A stretch of DNA of 46,370 nt from contig CAMAQA010000013.1 in assembly GCA_945860415.1 (NCBI GenBank), positions 1 through 46,370 of the forward strand, given 5' to 3'. Positions 18,401 through 26,616 of this stretch are shown here, piece by piece. The notes beneath the pieces are model-generated. The model searched no databases. It worked only from the letters and a program-made list of their open reading frames with translations, and was not told the origin of the DNA. The stretch comes from Bacteriovorax stolpii. GTDB lineage: Bacteria > Bdellovibrionota > UBA1018. The stretch's first letter is position 1. Each line of letters begins with the position of its first letter. A program made the position numbers and the translations under genes.

Positions 18401-18844
18401 TTGTTCTGAAAGCTGCGATTGCAGCGGCGACACCCCGCACCCGAGCTCTCGAAGCGCCGACCAAAGCTCGTCATGGGGGCGCGAAAGCAGGCGCTCGGAG
18501 CCCGACAGGAAAACCGGCTCTACGCCCGCAAACCGAGACAGCCGAATTGCGAGGCAGCGAAAGCCAAAGCCCGAATCGCCGAGATTAAAAATGGCGCCGG
18601 CATCGGCGCTGTCGGCAGCATGGTCCGTTTCGTGGGTCTGCTGCATCTGCCTTGGGGGAATTTGCTCGATGGCGCGAAGTGCCCCCCGCACATTCTCCAC
18701 ATCCTCGCAGCGCGACTCGCCGCGAATCTCGAGCGACGGCTCGAATGAGCGCAGCACCAGCGCGCGAATCAGCTCGGATTTTGAGGCCGGAATCGTGAAG
18801 CGAAAATTCGAGGGCTGACGATCAGGCTTCATCCCAGAAGCCAT
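15455..18844 (-). CDS. AROM-like four-domain shikimate pathway fusion (AroA-AroK-AroD-AroE)
   Basis: One open frame of 1,129 codons encodes four enzymes of chorismate synthesis. Residues 10-450 are EPSP synthase: IPASKSELIRAL, SSQFASAVLLSA, PDLVPVFA with Asp337, LRHKESDRI, DHRQVM. Residues 457-625 are shikimate kinase: MGHRGTGKTSLARR, DLDEEIE, GEEAFRDLE and the lid RPRL. Residues 626-860 are type I dehydroquinase: FEIREDLL, His766 in ILSAHGS, Schiff-base Lys782 in TIKWSP, and SAPDQ near 842. Residues 862-1129 are shikimate dehydrogenase: GKPVFHSRSPERHG, SPLK with Lys915, GSVNT, DNTDLPGF and the NADP loop GGGGTAA. The order equals that of fungal AROM without its first (AroB) domain, which is the gene just upstream and overlaps this one. 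Start 18844 or the ATG at 18832. Odd points: the kinase has GAG where GGG binds shikimate, and EPSPS has GDSGFGFR for the usual GNAGTxxR. Domain calls are firm; activity of each is not shown. Confidence 0.93.
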   Translation of the reverse strand: MASGMKPDRQPSNFRFTIPASKSELIRALVLRSFEPSLEIRGESRCEDVENVRGALRAIEQIPPRQMQQTHETDHAADSADAGAIFNLGDSGFGFRCLAIRLSRFAGVEPVFLSGSERLLSRPHDELWSALRELGCGVSPLQSQLSEQEGDPGSRGAPQSRGAWITPPTSGHWATDCLRISGARSSQFASAVLLSAMDLERDFTLVISEPVRSRGYLDLTLRFLEAAGISCALSQHADRLEIVVPARSRPHPGAILACEGDWSTAAGLLAVAAARPGTRLELDGLSRESQQPDRVILDWLAQMGAPAQWQQKHGLFVFERKPAPLSGIRVSGAGSPDLVPVFAALASLADGRSEVHSAPQLRHKESDRIRLAVRLATFLGARAGETSGGFWIEPGDAPLPFRGSWSTDRDHRQVMAAFVALAAGAQFSIDDVSVVSKSAPEFLEWMERMDVRAKIPAWIFMGHRGTGKTSLARRISRRLGLECVDLDEEIEKATGRSITEIFETDGEEAFRDLERQQLKRWVARELRAPGRIIVAGAGLDPQLDGRQWRDWLSGTGFEAAWISRSTDGEGRIFLNRPRLEPSRRRQVSRKSQGNRLAIDQEISPLEEYRTRAIAREPRYRDLSSLRVILREGADRQEQATDAEVALLAGLPPVDGASITIPAAVLADHTKIGEWLSIRRGWPFRFFEIREDLLPHGLTAGQSSKLLRELEFIPGARLLFSRRLPDTDAHLRSFASVLRARGARFDWALELGEPPPSIESGDILSAHGSVAPLLTPPDGITIKWSPLIESWAELRRGHQWWMEQLAMRVFQPRSSNGRWRSYRVLTARRVNPYLHFLREDEGSAPDQPTLMEWTANPGTPDSFGAVLGKPVFHSRSPERHGPHFHAFEVATEEWNEALEFLLELGLDRAAITSPLKERAFEWARAQALDATKRLSVEITERALRLGSVNTLQWKRSSSIDGALAAMNYQPVRPAAALLRADNTDLPGFQRVLTNLGITQDTRVVLWGGGGTAAMVGELLPQVIEYSARTGQPREGRPRVQTEPQLTDQPAASSPEVLIWGVGRSVFNGSFPPESWRPRVILDLNYAEDSPGLEYAQRLAIKNPQKGDLAANYISGLSLFEAQADEQQRFW

Positions 18845-19874
18845 CCAGGTGATCGAGCAGATCGTCGATCTGCACGACCAGCTGCACGGGCCGGCAGGGT
18901 GCCTTCAATCCGATGAAACGGATTTCTCCGGAGGCAATCGACTTCTTGTCACGCAGGATCAGCCGCGCCACCCGATCTCGCTCCATCCGAAGCTTGCGGA
19001 TATTGGCGAGGGAAAGCCCCCAGTTCATGGTCAGCGCGCGATCGAGCGCGAAAAAATCTTCTGTCGAGAGCGCACCCTCGCACCAGCTGACCCAGAGTGA
19101 GAAGTACAGTCCGATGCCCACGGCCTTGCCGTGCGCCAGTCCGTGGTGGGCCTCGAGTGCATGACCCAGCGTGTGCCCGAGATTCAGCACCCGCCGAGCA
19201 CCCTTCATTTCCACAGGATCGCGCGCCACCACGCGAAGCTTGGCATCGATGATCTCGGGCAACAGTTTCCACATGCGCGCAGGATTCCAACGCGCCGCCT
19301 TTTCTGCTGCGGAGTTCGACGCCTTCCAGACGCGCTCATCCAGAAGAGCCATCTTGGCAGCCTCGCCCAGCGACTCTTCCAGCCGCTCGCCCCCCTGCTT
19401 TCGGAAAAAATCCTCGATGATCCAGGCCTCTGCCGCTGGATGAAAGGTGCCGAGAATGTTCTTCACTCCCGCCGCATTGAGGGCCGTCTTGCCACCATGG
19501 GCCGAGTCCATGGCCGAAACCCAGGTCGTCGGCACCTGAACGAGCTCCACGCCGCGCAAAAACGTCGAAGCGAGGAAGCCCGTAAAATCTCCGATGCTGC
19601 CGCCGCCGATCGCAAAAAATCGCGTCCGACCTCGCGCGTAACCCACCGGAGCCGAGACGAGCGTCTCGACCACGGCCTCGATCCGCGACGCCGACTTGAG
19701 ATCTTCGCCGGCCTTCAACGGAATCTGCAGGTCAAATCCTGCAAGCCATTTTTTAATTCCCGGCACGCGCTTCAGCAGCACCTCGTCCACGAAGGCAACA
19801 TTCACGACCTGTGAGTCGGTCTTTGCCTGCGAGAGTTTCGAAAAGAATCGGACCTTCGTCGTCACAGCGCTCAT
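18822..19874 (-). CDS. aroB: 3-dehydroquinate synthase
   Basis: The 350-residue protein matches the normal AroB length. Motifs: GGGSIGDFTGFLASTFLRGV (NAD-binding), VPTTWVSAMDSAHGGKTALN, KNILGTFHP and the metal-binding NLGHTLGHALEAHHG. It converts DAHP to 3-dehydroquinate, the first ring-forming step of the shikimate pathway, whose next four steps are in the fused downstream gene. The start has GGAGG at good spacing and overlaps the glpD stop by four bases (ATGA). Its own stop lies inside the AROM-like gene start, an 11- or 23-base overlap depending on the start chosen. The N-terminal 60 residues are divergent, but the family call is clear; a sedoheptulose cyclase-type relative is unlikely given the context. 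Confidence 0.92.
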   Translation of the reverse strand: MSAVTTKVRFFSKLSQAKTDSQVVNVAFVDEVLLKRVPGIKKWLAGFDLQIPLKAGEDLKSASRIEAVVETLVSAPVGYARGRTRFFAIGGGSIGDFTGFLASTFLRGVELVQVPTTWVSAMDSAHGGKTALNAAGVKNILGTFHPAAEAWIIEDFFRKQGGERLEESLGEAAKMALLDERVWKASNSAAEKAARWNPARMWKLLPEIIDAKLRVVARDPVEMKGARRVLNLGHTLGHALEAHHGLAHGKAVGIGLYFSLWVSWCEGALSTEDFFALDRALTMNWGLSLANIRKLRMERDRVARLILRDKKSIASGEIRFIGLKAPCRPVQLVVQIDDLLDHLDGFWDEA

Positions 19875-21619
19875 GAAAAGCTCCTCCGCCAGTTCTCACG
19901 ACGCGCGAATTCGTCGCGAAGCGATTGTTTTTCGGCTTCGACTTCGGCCGGTGATTTTCCGAGCTCCTCGCCCCAGGCCATGGCAAGCCCGTCGAGCCAC
20001 GGAAGCCCGTGATCGGCGCGAGCAAAAAATAGCGGTAGCCGGCGCAGGTAGAAATCCTCGAGGTGAAGCACCATTCCCTGGCGAATATTGAATCGCAGCT
20101 GCGCTTCCAGGCGCGGGAATCCTTCGGGATCGGTCACTTTGGAGGAGCTGCTCGTCGCGCCCGCTGCGTTCGCGCTGAACGTTGCAGCGCCCCGTGCGCG
20201 AAGCTCATCATCGATCCGCAGCACGTCGATCGCCTCCGCGCCGTAACGCTCCCACAGCTCGCGCTGCACTTCGGCCGCGCGCGAGTGCGCGCGAGCCTCG
20301 GCGAGCGCTTCGGGTGTTGTCCGAGCATTGGGCGCCGCTTTTGTCGAAAACCGGCGACGCTCGCGCGCTGCCAGATCGCGATTGCGCGCCAGCGCGAACG
20401 TCACGATTTCGTCGGCCATCGTTCGATGGGTCGTGTACTTGCCACCGGCAACCACGACCGTTCCGCCCGGTCCGGAATCAATCGTGTGCTCGCGACTGAC
20501 CTTCTGGAGCGACTTCGAATCCGAGAGCCCATCTCCTCCGGTGGGAGGAACGGCGAGCGGCCGGACACCAATGTAGGCGCTGAGGATGTCCTGGGTGGTG
20601 AACCGGTGCGACGGAAAGTAGCGATTCAGAAGACCAAGCAGGTACTCCACATCGTCGCGCGAAATCTCCGCGCGATCCGGATCCTTCGGCGAGGCCCCAT
20701 CGGTGGTGCCGACGATCACGACTCCGGCGCCGAAGTCGGGGCGAGGAATCACAAAAGAAATCCGGCCATCCTTCGGCTCGCTCATGACCATCGCACCCGG
20801 AATCGGCAGGCGCTTCAGGTCGAAAATCAGGTGCACGCCCTTGCTCGGTGCCAGCCAGTTGCGCCAGGGCTTGCCCTCGCGAGAACCGGCCGCGAGCGTC
20901 TCACCCACCTGATCCGTCCACGGTCCCGCGCAGATGATGACCTGATCTGCCGACAGCACACCTTCAGCACCCGTCTCGAGATCTCGAAATCCAAATCCGG
21001 TGATCCGATCTCCGGTCCACACCGGCTTCGTGGCTTCGACGTAATTCGCGCAGGCGGCGCCAAAGCGCGCGGCATCGCGCAGGATCTCGATGCCCAGCAC
21101 GTCATCCCACATGCTGGCATCGTAGTAGCGGAACCCGCCCTTCAGGCCCTCGCCACGAAGGCCCGGAAGGTCCTCGAGCATGCGCTCCTTCGAGAGCGAC
21201 TTGTGGTAGCCCGGCGAACGAAACAGCGCGAGCAGGTCATAGAGCCACATGCCCATGCCGAGCACTGCCCTGCCCGTGCGGTCGCCTTCATAGACCGGAA
21301 AGTAAAACGGCAGCGGACGCACCATCGTGGGAGTGGTTTTGAGCAGAAGCGAACGTTCTGCGAGAGCCTCGAACACGAGGCCGAACTCGAAGTTCTCGAG
21401 GTAGCGCAGGCCCCCATGAATCAGCTTTGAGCTGCGCGAAGAGGTGCCGTAGCTGAAATCACGACGTTCGAGGAGCGCGACCGAAAGACCGCGGCTCACG
21501 CAGTCGCGAGCGACTGCAGCGCCCGTGATTCCTCCGCCCACGACCAGCACGTCGAAGCGCTCGCGCGTGAATCGCTCGAGGGCCTGCTTCCGGGTCTGGG
21601 GGGAGAATTCTGGCTTCAT
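19871..21619 (-). CDS. glpD: Glycerol-3-phosphate dehydrogenase, FAD-dependent
   Basis: The 582-residue protein starts with the FAD dinucleotide motif FDVLVVGGGITGAAVARDCV, followed by TSSRSSKLIHGGLRYLENFE, a hallmark of GlpD/GlpA. Further motifs are ICAGPWTD, APSKGVHLIF, VIVGTTDG, YIGVRPL and GGKYTTHRTMADE. The C-terminal helical domain (DAO_C) ends with LEDFYLRRLPLFFA. It oxidises sn-glycerol 3-phosphate to dihydroxyacetone phosphate at the inner membrane and passes electrons to quinone. It is 48 bp downstream of aspS and translationally coupled to aroB. The link to aromatic synthesis is not obvious and may reflect operon packing only. Confidence 0.93.
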   Translation of the reverse strand: MKPEFSPQTRKQALERFTRERFDVLVVGGGITGAAVARDCVSRGLSVALLERRDFSYGTSSRSSKLIHGGLRYLENFEFGLVFEALAERSLLLKTTPTMVRPLPFYFPVYEGDRTGRAVLGMGMWLYDLLALFRSPGYHKSLSKERMLEDLPGLRGEGLKGGFRYYDASMWDDVLGIEILRDAARFGAACANYVEATKPVWTGDRITGFGFRDLETGAEGVLSADQVIICAGPWTDQVGETLAAGSREGKPWRNWLAPSKGVHLIFDLKRLPIPGAMVMSEPKDGRISFVIPRPDFGAGVVIVGTTDGASPKDPDRAEISRDDVEYLLGLLNRYFPSHRFTTQDILSAYIGVRPLAVPPTGGDGLSDSKSLQKVSREHTIDSGPGGTVVVAGGKYTTHRTMADEIVTFALARNRDLAARERRRFSTKAAPNARTTPEALAEARAHSRAAEVQRELWERYGAEAIDVLRIDDELRARGAATFSANAAGATSSSSKVTDPEGFPRLEAQLRFNIRQGMVLHLEDFYLRRLPLFFARADHGLPWLDGLAMAWGEELGKSPAEVEAEKQSLRDEFARRENWRRSFS

Positions 21620-21667
21620 CGTGATCTCTCGTTGCGCTTCAGCTTCCCGCAGGGCCTATTCCGGCCC

Positions 21668-23494
<1,827 letters not shown>

Positions 23495-23536
23495 ACCCCC
23501 CATCATGCGGCATGAGCCTTGTAATTTCCACGATTT

Positions 23537-25501
23537 GTGTCGCTTTCGCGAAGGGCCTTCTGGAAGCCCGGGCTCGCCGCGAGCTGGGAGGAACTCTGGG
23601 ATGCGTCCCAGTATTTCGACCGGGCCGCCGAGCTCCTCGAAGATGCTCGAAGCTGGGTCCTGATCGTGGGCTGGCAGCTCGATTCGCGTTTGCTGATGCG
23701 GCGTCCGGCGCGCCCCGAGCGTTCGGCAAGAGCCGGGCGTCCCGACGGTGGTCTCTCCGGACGAGAATCGCCAGAATGGGAAACCCTTCGCGACAAGGTG
23801 CTCCGACTCTGCGAAGAGCGGCCACGCCTGCGTTTCTACCTGCTGCTCTGGGGACATCCGAGCTTTTATGTTCCCCAGCGCGAGTGGCTTCAGACTCGAG
23901 TCTGGGAAGAGCTTCACCCACACGTTCACCTGGTTTTCGACAACCGTCATCCCTTTGGCGCCTCTCACCACGAGAAGTTCGTCGAGGTCGACGGCCGCGT
24001 GCTCCTGACCGGAAGCGTCGATCTTTGTGCGGATCGGTGGGACAGCACTTCCCACGCTCCCCATGACATTCGTCGGTCGCTCAAGCGCCTGACCGACGAT
24101 TACGGTCCGTACCACGAGCTGGCAGTCCAGGTGACGGGCCCCGTTTGCCGCCTCATCCACCAGCACCTTCGCAGACGATGGCGGAGGCTCAGCACCATTC
24201 CGTTTCCGGAATGGTCGGGCCCACCTTTTGGTTCAGATGTGCGTCATGGATTGAGCCCAACCGGGTCGGCCCCCCCGGGCCGCCGGGTCTGGATCAGCCG
24301 AACCAGCTCGGCTATCGACGCAGGAGAATCCCACCACCCGATCACGCGCGAAGTGGAGTTTCTGTTTCAGGAGCTCATCCGTAGCGCGAAACACGACATC
24401 TGGCTCGAGGGCCAGTACTTCTGGTCGCGTCATGTCCACGAGCACCTGATCGCAAGGATCCGCTCGGCGACGGAAAAGCTGCGGATCACGATCCTCATCG
24501 CCGACCTCTCGCACCTGAAATTCCTTCCGGCGCGCATGGCCTGGTACCAGGCTCATCTGCTGGCCAATCTGGAACGTGCGGCGAACGCCAAGCCGGGCCT
24601 GGTCGAGCTGCGTGTGTTTCGACCCTCGGCTGACGGGCACCCGATCTACGTGCACTCGAAGCTCGTCCTCATTGATGATCGCTGGCTCAGCATCGGTTCG
24701 GCGAACTTTTCGGGTCGGGCCCTGCGGATGGATTCCGAGATCATGCTCACCCTGGAAGCCGTGCACTCGAGCGACTTCGCCAAAATCCGCCATTTTCGTC
24801 GCGAGCTCGAATCCCACTGGAAGCCGCTCATCCTGTCGCGGGTGGACTCGGTCACCGAAGAAAAGCTCATCGCCCGGCGCAGCCCGATCCTCAGCCGGCT
24901 GGCCTGGCAAAGGCTCGTCGATCCGGAGCTGCCCTACTTTCATCGGTGGAAGCGGCGGCTCTTTGCACGACTCGAACGGCGTGCAGCACGTGTCGCCACG
25001 AAGACGCTGCTGATCTCGGTCTCGTGGGCCATCGGCTTCGCACCCCTCGGCATGCTGCTGGCGAGACGCGCCTCCGAATACGGCCCATCTGCCTGGATCC
25101 TCGCCGCCCTGCTCTTCTCGGTCTGGATCATTCCCGTCCCGTTCCTGGCGCTGGCGATTATTGCAGGTCTCAAATTCGACTCGGAACTTGCCGCACAAAT
25201 CGTGATCGTCGCGCTCTGGATGGCGGCATTCCTCACGCAGGTGTGGGGAAGATCCTTTCCGACAATCCTCAGGCACTGGACGGATCGCTTCAGTCCGCGG
25301 CCGATCCTGGCGTTCGGGAGGCGGCGTTTTGCGGACGTGGTGCGCGCGTGGGCTGATCCGCGCTTCACGATCCACGACAAGCTTCTTTGGCAGAGCCGGT
25401 ACTGGGTTCCGATTTCGTGGCTCGTGCTGGTCAACGGCCTCGTTGTGGCGAGCGCCCTTGCCTGGATGATTCGGTGGACCGCGGAGCTGCTGACGCCATG
25501 A
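23537..25501 (+). CDS. Phospholipase D / cardiolipin synthase-like protein with membrane tail
   Basis: The protein has 654 residues from a GTG at 23537, 42 bp from the divergent aspS. It carries two HKD motifs: HHEKFVEVD with TGSVDL, and VHSKLVLIDDRWLSIGSANF. This is the arrangement of PLD-family phosphatidyltransferases and phospholipases. The usual N-terminal membrane helices of Cls are absent; instead about 190 C-terminal residues hold three or four hydrophobic helices (TLLISVSWAIGFAPLGMLLA, ILAALLFSVWIIPVPFLALA, QIVIVALWMAAFL, WLVLVNGLVVASALAWMI). The linker between the two HKD halves contains a copy of the dispersed repeat (24211-24247). The gene overlaps the next one by four bases, as clsB (ybhO) and ybhP pair in E. 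coli. Likely membrane lipid head-group exchange; the exact substrate is open. Confidence 0.85.
   Translation: MSLSRRAFWKPGLAASWEELWDASQYFDRAAELLEDARSWVLIVGWQLDSRLLMRRPARPERSARAGRPDGGLSGRESPEWETLRDKVLRLCEERPRLRFYLLLWGHPSFYVPQREWLQTRVWEELHPHVHLVFDNRHPFGASHHEKFVEVDGRVLLTGSVDLCADRWDSTSHAPHDIRRSLKRLTDDYGPYHELAVQVTGPVCRLIHQHLRRRWRRLSTIPFPEWSGPPFGSDVRHGLSPTGSAPPGRRVWISRTSSAIDAGESHHPITREVEFLFQELIRSAKHDIWLEGQYFWSRHVHEHLIARIRSATEKLRITILIADLSHLKFLPARMAWYQAHLLANLERAANAKPGLVELRVFRPSADGHPIYVHSKLVLIDDRWLSIGSANFSGRALRMDSEIMLTLEAVHSSDFAKIRHFRRELESHWKPLILSRVDSVTEEKLIARRSPILSRLAWQRLVDPELPYFHRWKRRLFARLERRAARVATKTLLISVSWAIGFAPLGMLLARRASEYGPSAWILAALLFSVWIIPVPFLALAIIAGLKFDSELAAQIVIVALWMAAFLTQVWGRSFPTILRHWTDRFSPRPILAFGRRRFADVVRAWADPRFTIHDKLLWQSRYWVPISWLVLVNGLVVASALAWMIRWTAELLTP
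24211..24247 (+). repeat. Dispersed repeat, copy A (subtype 1), inside the PLD gene
   Basis: The copy reads atggtcgggcccacctttt, then ggttcagatgtgcgtcat. It is read in frame and encodes about WSGPPFGSDVRH in the linker between the two PLD halves. The first 20 bases after 'at' match the copies at 32699, 32741, 35036 and 43922. Confidence 0.85.
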
Positions 25502-26259
25502 AACTGCGAGTGCTGACCTACAATATCCACAAGGGCTTTCATCACCTTCGTCGAAAACGAGTGCTGACGCTCATGCGCGAGGCGATCCGCGAAGTGCACG
25601 CCGACCTCGTCTTCCTTCAGGAAGTGCTGGGCTTCGATCGCGAGGAAGACGCCTCGCAGCTCGAATTCCTTGCCGACGAGATCTGGCATCACCACGCATA
25701 CGGAAGAAATGCCATCACCTCGCTCGGACACCACGGCAACGCGCTCATGAGCAAGTACCCGATCACGTTTTTCGAGAACATCGACATCTCGACCAACCAG
25801 CTGGAACGGCGAGGAATCCTCCACGCAAAAATCCGGATACCAGGAGCCGCAGAGGATCTGCATGCCCTGTCGATCCACCTGGGACTTCTCGAAGCGGAGA
25901 GACGAAGCCAGGTCCGGCGCGTCTGCCACCGGATCTACCGCATGGTGCATCGCCGCGAGCCGCTGGTCATGGGAGGAGATTTCAACGACTGGCGCGAGCG
26001 TGCGAGCCCGATCCTGGAAAAACGCCTCAGCGTGATTGAAGCGCACCAGGAGCTTCGAGGAGACCATGCGCGCACCTTTCCGATCTGGATGCCCTCACTG
26101 CGCCTGGACCGCATCTATACCCGGGGCCTCGGCGTGAGCGATGTCCGAGTGCTTACGGGCGCGCCCTGGAGCAGCCTGTCGGACCACGCGGCGCTTTACG
26201 CCGAGCTGGATTTCAACAGCGCCGACGATGCCGCCTCCTCGATGCACTCGAGGAGCTGA
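25498..26259 (+). CDS. Endonuclease/exonuclease/phosphatase family protein (YbhP-like)
   Basis: This 253-residue EEP-fold hydrolase has RVLTYNIHKGF at the start, DLVFLQEV with the metal-binding Glu, GNALMSKYPI, HLGL, the catalytic GGDFNDW, and a C-terminal LSDHAAL. All catalytic positions of the DNase I-like fold are present. The start overlaps the phospholipase stop as ATGA. E. coli ybhP and clsB form a similar pair, which suggests a lipid or phosphodiester substrate at the membrane rather than DNA, though this protein has no signal peptide. The last 64 bases overlap the receiver gene on the other strand. Confidence 0.88.
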   Translation: MKLRVLTYNIHKGFHHLRRKRVLTLMREAIREVHADLVFLQEVLGFDREEDASQLEFLADEIWHHHAYGRNAITSLGHHGNALMSKYPITFFENIDISTNQLERRGILHAKIRIPGAAEDLHALSIHLGLLEAERRSQVRRVCHRIYRMVHRREPLVMGGDFNDWRERASPILEKRLSVIEAHQELRGDHARTFPIWMPSLRLDRIYTRGLGVSDVRVLTGAPWSSLSDHAALYAELDFNSADDAASSMHSRS

Positions 26260-26582
26260 TCGATCGTGTAGGGCTTGGAGAGGAACTTGGCGCCTGGAAT
26301 GCGGCTCGCCCTTCGGGCCCCTTCCTGCGCGGCCGAAATCACCACGGTGGGCGGAACCCTGCCGAAACGCGCGCGGATCCGCTCGTGCACCTCTTCGCCG
26401 CTCTCCATGGCCAGCTTCAGGTCGAGAATCAGCACATCGGGCCAGCGTCCGGCGGAAGGCTCCAGGGCGGCAAGCGTTTCACGCGAGTCGGCAACGAGCT
26501 CGGCGTGGTGGTGGTAGGCCTCGAGCACGATGCCGATGGTTTCTCGAATGGAGCGGTCATCTTCAACGACCAGGATATGCAT
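26196..26582 (-). CDS. Stand-alone response-regulator receiver protein
   Basis: From the ATG at 26582 the product is 128 residues (MHILVVEDDRSIRETIGIVL), the length of a single CheY-like receiver. It has the acidic pocket EDD, the phosphate-accepting Asp in DVLILDLKL, the switch Ser in VVISAAQ, and the conserved Lys in FLSKPYT. There is no output domain. No histidine kinase or chemotaxis gene is adjacent, so its partner lies elsewhere. It is divergent from the lyase gene (34 bp between starts) and its 3' end overlaps the EEP gene by 64 bp. The frame extends upstream to 26648, but those residues do not belong to the fold. Confidence 0.88.
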   Translation of the reverse strand: MHILVVEDDRSIRETIGIVLEAYHHHAELVADSRETLAALEPSAGRWPDVLILDLKLAMESGEEVHERIRARFGRVPPTVVISAAQEGARRASRIPGAKFLSKPYTIDQLLECIEEAASSALLKSSSA

Positions 26583-26616
26583 GGCTCGCGCGAGGTTTGC
26601 AGAAACCAAGCCACCC

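Noticed and set aside
17553-18464. 303-codon minus-strand frame inside the AROM-like gene
   Set aside because: It is another frame of the EPSP synthase domain; the domain motifs are all in the 1,129-codon frame.
20063-21430. 455-codon plus-strand frame opposite glpD
   Set aside because: Antisense to a complete glpD; composition is Arg/His-rich as in other shadows.
23495-24166. N-terminal extension of aspS to 832 residues
   Set aside because: The extra 224 codons are antisense to the phospholipase gene, whose HKD motifs are on the plus strand; AspRS begins normally at MQRTVRSHTC.
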